Of a stretch of 55,559 nucleotides of DNA, positions 26,305 to 38,300 are shown one piece after another. The position numbers and the translations under genes are program-made. The notes beneath the pieces are model-generated. The model searched no databases and was not told the DNA's origin. It was given only the letters and a program-made list of their open reading frames with translations. Where the stretch lies: NCBI RefSeq assembly GCF_000003605.2, contig NW_003107089.1, forward strand, positions 1,580,353-1,635,911, in the 5' to 3' direction. Numbering within the stretch: the stretch's first letter is position 1; the number at the start of each line of letters is the position of its first letter. Origin of the DNA: Saccoglossus kowalevskii (lineage: Eukaryota > Hemichordata > Enteropneusta > Harrimaniidae).

Positions 26305-29300
26305 GTAGGTAGTTTGGCCTGAGGCGGAGGCGAGACGATATGTGCGTTATCTCGTACGGGGTAATCGTGTTAGTGATATCCAGTTGGAGGGAGGGAGGAA
26401 GATGTTGTTCTATCGATTTTTGGATGCAGTTGACTTTGAATGAACACTCTGGGAAACGAGAAATAAGCACTTTTGGATATCGGATGGAAGAAGCCCCTGA
26501 ACGTGATTCTCAATGACGTTAGCAATGTTTGTTGCGATGAAATATGTACCCCTCCGTCAATCTAATATAATTATTGACCACCTTTACCATTCCTTCGTAC
26601 ATAATGCTGATACATGGCGTTTGTCACATGTTCTATTGCCATTATATTATTCAGCGCGTCTTATCCAAGTAAAAGAAATGCAGCGCGCTACTAATTTTTC
26701 ACAGCAGATCATATATCTTGGGGTTGTATTCTCTTGTAGACTTCTATGGTCGACAGCAACAGAGGTTTTGGCACAACAAGCCAAAAATGCCATGTTTGCC
26801 ATTATGAAAATAAGTGACAAAACAGGTCCCCTAAATTATGATGTATTTTTTTAACTTTTTGACTCCAATATTTTGCTAACATATGGTGCTGAAATTTGGT
26901 GGTTTCGACAGTATGATTACCTCGAACGAATCCAGTGTCTTGCGTGTAGGTATTACCTTAGTGTCTCACATAAATCTCCAAACAGTTGTTTATTAGGTGG
27001 GTGTGGGAGGTATCCCATTTTTATGTATACCGCGAAACACTGCGCAAAATATTGTGCAAAATTAACATGCCCCGTAATAGATATCCCCGTAAATGTTATA
27101 ATATGCTTTACAGTATAGAAGAGTCTGGAGTTAGAAATAAGCATACATGGATCACTGATATAAAGAATTTGTTGTTTATTTGTAATATGCAGAAATTTTG
27201 GTACAGTCAGGAAGTCAACAATACAAGAGCATTTATGGAAACATTTACTGTTAGATTTAAATCTTACTTGCAGCATAAATGGCTAAGTGACATATGTACG
27301 TTTTAGAAACTCGTGACATATCGCGAATTTAAAACAGCGCTACAGCGGGAAAAAATATCTTGCTTCGGTCACTATAAACTTCCACAGAAAAACCTTAGCA
27401 GGTTTTCGTTGCTCTTCGCATAGCCTGTGCATCGAACTGACTGGGGATCGCTTGAGAGAAAACATTCGGCTTTGTAAAGTCTGTGGCGCAGATCAAATTT
27501 AAAACGAATACCACTTCCTTTTAGTATGCCCATTTTATTCTGAATTTCGTCAATTGTATCTTTCAAACTACTATTTCAACCCTCTATCTTTTCATAAATT
27601 TGTAGAATTATTAACTTCACAAGAAACCAATATGATTAAAAGTTTGGCAGCCTATGCTTATCACACATTAAAACTTAGAAGCGATATTACTGATTTTTTG
27701 TAATTTAAGAATATTTATTTTAAAGACCACATGTATATATATAAAACATATCTAATAACCAATCATCTCTTGTTCAAGTTCACATTAATTTATGAGTTTT
27801 ACTGTCTTCGTATCTGTACTTGATCACGTGATGCTGGCTCTGTTAATGTATTTCCAATTAAATAAGCCAATCGAGAAATACATTTACCGTTTTATTTATT
27901 ACCGTCTTTTGCATATCGTTAATTCTGGACTATGTTCGATTTCGGAAGTCATTTTGTAATTTCCTGATTACTTATGAACATTTGATTAATTAAAATCCGG
28001 TCGTAAAAATCGGAAATAAACGAAGGAAGTACTCATATCCTATGGGAATATAAAATGTGCGATTCGGGATTTTCGTAGTTGTCGTCGCTGAGATGGATGA
28101 ACAACAAACAAGATGACATGTGTGGTTTATCCAAATTTATCCAAGGAAAAAAAATGTATTTCAATAGAAAAGAAAAGCCAAGTTAATATTCATGAAATGC
28201 CATCAAATTTATGGATTTTCAAAATAGTAACCGGGGTACACTGCGAACAATAATTGCATGTTACATGTCACAGCTGTTTGGCGTTAAACAAATCATCTCA
28301 CAATATTATTATACACATGAATGTGTGTATAACTCCTCGATGTTTAACAAAGTTTACAAAGACTGTCAGACTGGTATGTTAAATAGAAACAGCTTAATCG
28401 GTATCAGCCACGTCATTGGGAACAATTTTCTTTGTTGCACTTACGTCACGCCGCCATTACGCCATCTATATGGTGTAATTTTTTCAATCACACTGCTTTC
28501 ACACGCACTGCTTTTAATAACTGGAAATAAGAAATTAAGCTCATATGTCCTTTCACATTGCCAGTGCTTAAAAACACACACATGCGTAGTCGCATAGTCA
28601 TTGCATGAACATATATAACTTAATCACTAGAGTCGGTAATTAAACACACATTCGGTATAAAGACACACATGCCCAATCAGAATTCGTTATATATATATAC
28701 AAGTACGCTTTCCCAATCACAATGGCGCCTAAACAAACACGTTCCGGACATCACCATGGACCATTGCCACTAGACTTGTCCAAAGAATATACTAGTAATT
28801 GCGTTTGATTAATTGTTAACTTAATTATTTGAAGTTACGTTGCCCTGTTTCAGTGATAACATTAATTGCAATTCAGTTTCAGTTTTCAATATTGAGTCAT
28901 TGTACTTTTTTATTATGCACATTAACTTGGAGTACTGCTCTCATATCTGGTAAATATTTAATAGCCAAATTTACATGTGAACGGGTACAAAATAAATTTA
29001 TCAAATATTTAAGCTAAAAAGTTCAAATACTTTTCACTCTAATAAAATCAATATCAATTTATGCAAACATTTTAGCATCCCGACACTTGAATATCGAAGA
29101 CATTATTAAGACTTGATATTTTTATTCAAATACATCTATACAATTTACTATTCATCGTATATCTTGGAAGAAATTCCTATTCATGTACCTTGGCTGGTTC
29201 TCAAAAGAAAAAAAAAGTCTATTCTAAATCGGATATTTTCTGTAAAATTACCCTTTTTACCACGTGTGTGAGGTGTTTTTCAGCATTGTTATGTTACAAT

Positions 29301-32300
29301 GTGAAGTAAATGTGTACTGTCGTATAATGTTCGATTGTTCCTTATATTGGGTGTTTAAGTCTACAGTTACGAATGAAATAAAAATTTGAATAATTAGAAT
29401 AATTCACCTACAATAAAAAAAAGGAAAATTTCGTGGTTTATATAATGTTTTTTTTTCGTTAAAAAATACTATCCCTACACATGTATGGAATAACTAATTA
29501 CACTGACAACTGCCCCCATAAGGGCCCCTTAGTTTCACAGTCAGTCGTACACTGACCTTTCAAAAAATACATTGCCGTGGGGCGTTTTACCGTTAAAACG
29601 TTTTAATTCGAAACACTTTAGTCTGATTACATTTGTGTGTGCCGTATAGAAAGTAGCAAGTATTTTTTTAAATGTTGTTGTTTTTACTGAAAATTATTGA
29701 ACGCAAATAATGAGTCAATACAGGAAGTGGTCAGGTTTTAATTTTATTATTTGTTATTGAATTACTGATTTGAAAATCATTGTGATCAATTGTGAACGTC
29801 TCTCTTCAATATTTCAATATTACATTGAATTATCACAAAATATCACTGAATAAACCACCCATCCAACTTCACCAGACAGTGAAGCACTTCCTCACGAATT
29901 GCATCATTAAGTCTGTTAAATATAGTAATGCAACGTCCGTACGATCCACCGGGAGCATAGATACTAAGTCGGATGATCTGTTCTGTTGAGAAAATAAATA
30001 TCTATCGGAATCAATAAAGTCGCCTTGTACGTGTAAGCTCCGTCGGCCGACGCCTGTTAATTCGGTTTGTGACTCTTCGTTATAGTGTAATTAAAAAATT
30101 ATACGAAATTTCCGCAAAAGAAAGTCACACGCATTTTCACTTCATAGGGCAACATTTGAAGTTATATCTTCGTGAAGTATGTGTTAAAGAGACGAGTTTT
30201 ATTAAAACCGAACACAAAATGTTCATCACCTGAAAAGGTCAACGTCCTTTACCATTCTACTTTCCTACTTTAGACAGAATTTGTTGATTAATCACAAACT
30301 TGACGTGTCGTCACGTGATTGACAAGTTTTTGGTGAAAATTACAAGACTCTATATTCTTAATAAATTTTGAAATTTGAAGCTAGTATTGCTCCATCAAAT
30401 ATCCGTCACAAATACCACCATCTCGCCTCACACCACTGTGTGTATGTAATTTGATGTTGTAATAGCGTCCGATAGAAAGTACATTAACCCTGATACTCAA
30501 ACTGTAGACAACGTCGCCGGTTTTAACTCCCATTGTCATCGCTATGACATTGTATTTTATCTCGGATATTACTCAAAATCCATTATCGATCGATCAACAA
30601 ATTAGAATAGTCGTCGGTAATGTGATTGGCAAGGGGTCAGATTAGTGCGTACACATAAATTATGATTCGCACAAACAACTCTCGTCCTTCATTCATGATC
30701 GATAGTGTTAAGTTAGCTTTCGGCATATTTGCTGTACTAATTATATTAATAATATTGTTTGATGAATTTCTACGACCCACTGATCCGAACGTATTCCATC
30801 TTCAAATGGTTTCATAGATCAACATTGTGTTATTTGTTTAAATAAATCGGATCGTACTAGTACTTGATGTCGGTCACGTGTCAAGCCGGTATATTCCGTT
30901 ATAATATTTATGGAATATTCGGTTATGGATGGACGGTTTTGCTGACATTTACCATCAAATTAAAAACCTCTCGAGTGTGTGATTTGTATGTTATTGTATA
31001 CTGTTCTATTTTCAGTCTCGGCCGTAAGCTCAATCGTAGAAAGTGTCTGTTTACTACTAGTACTCGAGTCGCCTATTGTTTCCATGCCGCCTACGTCAGG
31101 CGGGCGCAATGCAATAAATAGCTATATAGAAAGATCCCGCACACTAATCCAAAGTATGGCTATTTTCTTTTGACTGTTGACGATTTCAAAGCACTCACAC
31201 TTTTAGCTAGTACCTGCAAGGTGGGCGTTGTACTGNNNNNNNNNNNNNNNNNNNNNNNNNNNNNNNNNNNNNNNNNNNNNNNNNNNNNNNNNNNNNNNNN
31301 NNNNNNNNNNNNNNNNNNNNNNNNNNNNNNNNNNNNNNNNNNNNNNNNNNNNNNNNNNNNNNNNNNNNNNNNNNNNNNNNNNNNNNNNNNNNNNNNNNNN
31401 NNNNNNNNNNNNNNNNNNNNNNNNNNNNNNNNNNNNNNNNNNNNNNNNNNNNNNNNNNNNNNNNNNNNNNNNNNNNNNNNNNNNNNNNNNNNNNNNNNNN
31501 NNNNNNNNNNNNNNNNNNNNNNNNNNNNNNNNNNNNNNNNNNNNNNNNNNNNNNNNNNNNNNNNNNNNNNNNNNNNNNNNNNAGTATTAATTAAAATAGT
31601 TATCATTGTTTAAATCACTTGACTCCGTAATGAGTAATGCATAAAATGCATTTAGGTGGCAACGAGCTTTAAATGTTAATCGTGAAGTTATGCCGTCTCG
31701 GCTCAACAGCAGCCAACCAAAACAGGTTGTTATAAATAGACAGGCTTTTATTCGGTTTTTCCGCGATGGTGTAATAAAGATCCCGTTCAAGCACCTGATG
31801 TTAAATATTAAAACAACATTGAAACAATAATGTAATGGTAGTCACTCTCTGAATGATGTGGTGGTCCTGAATAGGCAGTTTGTCTTGTGCTAATTTTCGC
31901 TCAGTTAGTAAAGTGTGGGGATCGAACGGGATTGACACGACAACACGACACTGTACTTTCCTAGTTCGGTTCATTAGTTTTGTATTCTTCAAGTTAATGA
32001 TGGCATATATACTGTTTTGTTCTAAGTGTATCAGTCAAATATAGTCAACTTATTGTATTAGTATGTGTAGCCTCTGTTATTGGACAATAGTGTACAGCTA
32101 CGGGTTGGACATATCATTAAAAAAAATGCCGAAGATTTATCATCACGAGTTGTATAGGTCGAAGAGCTTCTTGCAGCCAACAATTCACCCCACAGTGTTG
32201 CTTTTTTTTTTACATGTTTTTTTTTTGTATGTCTCAGAAAATTTACTATATTTTTAGTGGGTTCATAAAGGAGTTGTAGTCATTGAAGTCTAATGAGACC

Positions 32301-35300
32301 GCTGCTAAACTGCCACTGTATGCATATTATTTTACCGCCCTCTAAGAACAGATTTACAGTGAACCAAATATATTTACATACTGTAATAAACTTGGTAGTA
32401 TGCCATTGGTTAGTGCATTTAATTTGTTTGATGCAATCATTGTGCCAACGTAATTTCGTAATTTCGGAAATCGAGAGGGTACAGATAACATTTTGCAGAT
32501 ATCTACCCGGTACTTAGCATTAATAGTTGTACAAACAATGTAGCGATGTTAGACGAATGTGGAAGGCTGCTATTGTGCTGTGGTTATTTCAAGCGTTGTA
32601 TCTCATAATGGTTAAAATTACTGAAACCGCAAAACATGTTATATCATGCTTAAACGATTAGACAAGACCGGCAGACTTGCTTGGGAAACCCACATAAAAA
32701 TCTCCTGTTCAAATATGGTTTCGGCATTGTCTGGTTAGAAAAACAAGTTGGAGAATTTCACAATCATCCAGGCTGTGTACTTTTGGAAAAATCAAAGTAG
32801 TATTATAACCTGGGAGATTTATTGGCAAGCAATTATAGACTAAAATATATACTGACGAGTATTTTCTGTTTTTGGTCATAAACATAATGTTGAGTTAGGC
32901 AGACACACAACAATACAGTTAGATCAATATTTTTTTTAGTTTTTGCAGTGATACGTTCGAATTTAGCATGGTAGAAAATGAAATTCACTTTGTTTTTATA
33001 TGTCCATTTTATAATGATCTAATAACCCTATGCAATTATGCAAATACTGACAGCCTGGGCTTACTTCGTCGCTACACAAACTGCCACACTATATATCAAA
33101 TAGCTCTATTATATCTTTTAAAAGTTTTCAAGCTACGAGACGAATATGAATTCAGCTTAACTTAGTACCATATGTTTACATGGATGTTATAATACACTTT
33201 TCTACCCAATACATTTTGTACGATAGGCTGAGGCCCTGCACAGAAATAAAATTACATAATACAAAATTGACTAATACTAAAATGAATAATTGTAGACAGA
33301 TTTCGACATAAAATCGTGTCACTTGTATGTGCGCTAACATCTGCGAAGAGCGAAAAAACTCGTAAGTAGCCTTCTACCTTAAAATACTTAGACAATAATG
33401 CTAAGATAAAGATAAGTAAAGTCTTGTCTTTTTTGTGTACAACATTTTGCCGTAGTGGATCAATGGTGTAGATGTGTTTGTCTGTAGGTGGGGAATGGCT
33501 CAGGACCCCTTCTCTAAAATGGGAAAATAGTTCAAAGATGTTATGTGAAATATCTTACCAACGTAACACAAAGTAAATCAATTGAATTTAAAACCGATAA
33601 TATGAAAATGTCTGTAAAAGAGCTCAAATACACTTTTTGAATATTATAAAATTCACACATTTCACATCAAATATATAATTGTTGTTTTCGAACCCCCTAT
33701 TCAAAAGTGCTGGCTACGGGCCTGGGGTTTGTGTTCATTTGTGGCTATGCAAGCCCCTCATCACCGCCGCATCTGAGTCAGTTGGACAATTTGTACTGTT
33801 GGGAAAGCATCATTGACTGACCAAATCAACATTGATTTGATCTATGTGTTTTCATTTCGTCTGAAATTTGTTGAATCGCTAATCCATTGTGTTTTCTTAT
33901 CATGTATTGTGTAGACAGCGTGGGCAGAGTAATGTTTAGGATGTTTATGTTGATATCCCGTCTACATCACTGTGTCGACTATTAGTAAATCATACGCTAA
34001 GTCATCGCACACATGGTATCAAAACCTGTATGAAGCTCGCTCTGGTGGCAATTTAGTCAACTTGGCCATCATAATATACATGCAGAATATGCCATGGCAA
34101 CGCACATTTGTATAAACAGAGTGTTAATTTTATTGGTTACTATGGCTCTTTCAGGGTACACAGCGGCTGATTCAGAAGAACGTTTGTTCGGCAGGCTGTT
34201 TGCTAGTTACAATAAACTTATTAGACCAGTTGTCAACAATACAGAAATCCTCACGGTGGCGTTCGGTTTGTCCATCTCGCAGCTTATCAACGTGGTAAGT
34301 AACGTTAAAAGTTATTAATTCACGCGAGATCTCGTCGAATACAAATAGCTCACCAATTATCCTATCTGTATCATTCGAACATTCCCCAATTTCATTTAGA
34401 CCTATTGTGAAATCTGGCTATGCACATCTTTCATCGCGGATCGCTGCACGTCAATGCACGTCACATGTCAACGTATGCAAATGCAAATTTAGTATCACCA
34501 ATATTTTAAAAATGTTTAAAAAGTTCGTAGCGAGAAAATTGAAGTGCCCAATATTTTCACCATCTTGACCAGTTATCGACTTCATATATCAATGGGTTGG
34601 GATGTATGCTGTTATCACGCGTATATTAGCAAGTATGATGAATTCAGACAGTACGCGCTCGCATCGACTTGCGCTACCCTTGCCGTACTGCTTCCGTACA
34701 TACTAGCGATATATCCGTAATAATAATCCACATAGTACTATCAACTCATACTATAGTAACAATGAATTCAAGTATATTGAACGTTAGGATTTAAAAAAAA
34801 AGTTACTGGTAGTACAATTTCCAGCAGTCATCAGTTAGTACACATTTCCGTTGCTATAGTGACCCATTTAGCCGATTTAGAACGAATGTGCAATTATGAT
34901 AAGAGTCAGAAGTTAATATTTAGTATTGTTATATGACGTCACGATTGGTTCGGGATAAGTATGGTAATGATTGCGTTTTTATTACACAGTTAATTCGCGT
35001 ATGTTCATTTCATAATGTCAGTTGAGCTCGAATTTTATTAAGTTAGAATGATCTCTGGAGCAATTGTGTGTGCATAGCAGACGGTATGTCATGCAGCTTT
35101 TTTACTGTACATCGTCCGTCACGTGATATTTTTTCAGATACCACGCTTTGTTCTTATGGCAGCATGCAGTGTTGATCTCTGTTGGAACGCATAAATTTCT
35201 TACATATCTTCTATAATCAATTTGTTTTGTTGGCTCGAATTACGTTTGTGAGAAATGATTCAACGCGGGACTAATTGACCAAAACACCATGCCTCGCCGA

Positions 35301-38300
35301 ATTCGGAAATGATGAATGATGATGACGCGAGATATGGGGCGGGGGGGGGGGTTAAAAACAATATGGAAATACTATAAATATTATTATTGGGAACAAATAT
35401 ACTAAACAAGATAATAATTAATTTTCTTTTTCATCATACAGGACGAAAGAAATCAAATTATGACAACGAACGTCTGGCTAAAACAGGTCGGTTATTATGT
35501 AGAATTGCACTCTTACCATTAGCAACTATTGCAAATGTTTTATTTTTGGGAAACTTGTTTGTTGGAAAATATATGCTAGCTTCTTTATTTAGTTTATGTT
35601 ACATACGATGCAATTTAGGAACTACTCCGGGTTGATGTGTCATATATATGACATATGTACAGCAAACATGGCAGCACCTGCTGAGTTCAATCAAGGTTCC
35701 CAAAATATTTCCCCTTGTGAATGAATCTGATTCAGGTTATGCGACGTCATCTCCTTTCGGGAATGCGAAGCATTTCCATGTGAGCTATTTTCCAGACGGC
35801 TTATTGTGTTTATACTTGGAATTGAGAGCTCTGAACAGTAGTTTGTTGACGGATAACTTTTTCGGTCGACGCTGTTTGATATGTAGACATTCAGAACTGC
35901 ATTTTCCAACTTATAAACAGACGTGTCTTTAAATAACATTCAAGAAAGCGGTTAAAGCATGTGTTTGTTTACATTTTCCCCTCAAGTCAGTGGTGACTGT
36001 AACGAAATCAGCTGTTAAGCCAACTGGTTTTAAGAGTGAAATGGTAGGAGACAAAACACATACATGGAGGCTGACGGTCATTTGATTAAGGGGGTGAACA
36101 GTGGTGCTACAATTGTCAAATTTTTCCGGGTCTAGAACTTGCTATCAAAAATTAGGCCTGCGAATTTCCGAAAAATTGAAAATATTGACGAAGCTTCAAA
36201 ATCGCTATCTCATACAATATTTGTAACAAAAACACCGTCAGTCTATAATTTGAATGTCTAAAAAAGATGGGAATTTAGTCTTGAGGTAACTTCAGACACA
36301 TGAGTGCTGTCCGTAACCATACTTATCACAGTACTTCTGATGGACAGTTTTGTATAAATTACTTTCGTGTACGCTCCCCAGATGGTTAAAATGATATAAC
36401 AGTTACCAATATAGTAGAAGAGTTCGTATATCAAGTGACCTACTGACATATTTTCACTGTAGGCGTCCCTGTCACTGTTTGACTATCCTGGATTCCAACA
36501 CGCTATCAAAAACGTCACCATATGTACATCCATTGTGAATATCCCGCATGCCAAGTGTTACATGTATCACTGACTGCGCATGCTCTGAAAATACAGTCTT
36601 TGAGCAACTTAGCCGTACTCGTCAATCTCGTTTATTTAGTTACTGTTACTCTCATGGTAAACATAGGAAGGGCGTCCCTTTTGTTTAAGGTCTTTAACAT
36701 TCCAGGGTTGGAATAGTAATTGCATATTTTAAATGTGTAAGCGTTCCTAGTATGTGATGTATGTGATGGCTTGCCATTGTGTGTAAGAAACAACAATACT
36801 ACATATAGTTGTGATTGTCTGTTTGCCTTGCTCTGTCAAATGCGTGTTTTCTTTTCAAATCCCGCCTCATTTACTCCCGTGTTTCTAACGATCAATGCCT
36901 TATATTCTGTTGTTCAAAAAGTGTCCATGGGGCGGTGTTTTAAGCTGTGCTTTAATTATTCTTTGTTTGCAAGGAATGGGTTGATTACCGACTACGCTGG
37001 AACCCCGCAGAATTCGATGGGATCGATATTCTTCGTGTTCCTTCACAAATGCTCTGGTTACCGGATATAGTCCTTTACAATAAGTAAGTATCTGACGGTG
37101 TGGATTTCTTTTTGAGAGCTTCTAGAATCACTGTCATCGTGATCGGATGATGTCTGTCCAATCTGACGGAATATGATGTTCAGTTAGTATCAAGTGTCAT
37201 AAACACGTAAATAATACAGAGGACTAACTGGGTTGTTTAAATATTCTGAATTCTCCGTGCTCTCGTTTCCACATACCGCACATATTTCAAGAGTTCAGCT
37301 AACAGTTCCAGTGGATTTGGGTCGACGCGTCGGGGCGCTAGACAGTCATACACCATTTCGGACGCTATTGAAGCTAGAAGTGCGTTGTCAATGACATATA
37401 GACAAGATCTTTGAATGGATTGATATGGTTGCTTCACTGTATGACACCAGTGGAATTATCGTTTCTGTGTCGTTTCTTTTCTTACACTCAAAGCAGCACC
37501 ATCGAAACGAGGTAAACGTGACCATGGAATTAAAATTCCAATTATCGACCTCCAACACTTATAATCGGGATTATACAGCAAGGGATATAATAGCATGTAT
37601 GTTATTGGCGTGCAACAAGCGCGCAGTGATAGTAACAACAGATACGGACAGTATAGACGTGTACACGTCCTGTAAAATCTCTTTGATGGATGTGTGCGTG
37701 CTTACAGGGCGCTGACTGTGTTCTCTTAAAGCGCACGCGCGGGAATTGAGTCCCAAGCCTTGATAACAACACACGCTAAAAACACAATGGCTCGTGGGTT
37801 GACGCTTGTTTGTAAACAATGACACGCTATGGTGATCTGACACTGGCTCGTCCATGCTAGTGAGGGATTTCTCATTCGCAGAGCGCCAATAATAAGAATG
37901 CTATCGTATAGTATTAGCTTGACCACCTCTTGGTTATTTTTTAATTATATCTTAATAATACGTTCAATAAAAATATCAACAAACTTAGCATTGGCTAATT
38001 TAATTATAAACAGAACTAACTTTTAACATTCTACTGGGCGATTCTTTCATTATATATTCAAATGTTTAGTGAGGGGTTGATTTTTATTTGTCAGAGCTGT
38101 ACACCCGTGTAGCCGTACACATTCATTCAGATTTACCGCCTATTATCGAGTTAGATTAATATAATATGGACACAAATGGCCGTCAGAGTCTCGCTAAGAT
38201 CGAGAGAAACGCGAGAGATTAATTCTTGTAATGTTGAGACAAATTAATATTTAAAGCGCCCTGGTCGTCGCACCGCGTCCTGCTGCGCACACAACGCGTG

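Noticed and set aside
28211-28597. 128-codon plus-strand frame in intron 1
   Set aside because: No domain or splice sites, and length is within chance expectation for this composition.
31890-31975. GCTCAGTTAGTAAAG followed by GGGGATCGAACGG, tRNA-like A and B boxes
   Set aside because: Boxes are too close together and no cloverleaf closes; at most a very degraded SINE.
37237-37437. Minus-strand frame with [18 protein letters not shown], faintly like a pre-M4 helix
   Set aside because: It lies opposite the plus-strand exon-6 relic and the better nucleotide alignment is on the plus strand; the peptide likeness is probably chance.
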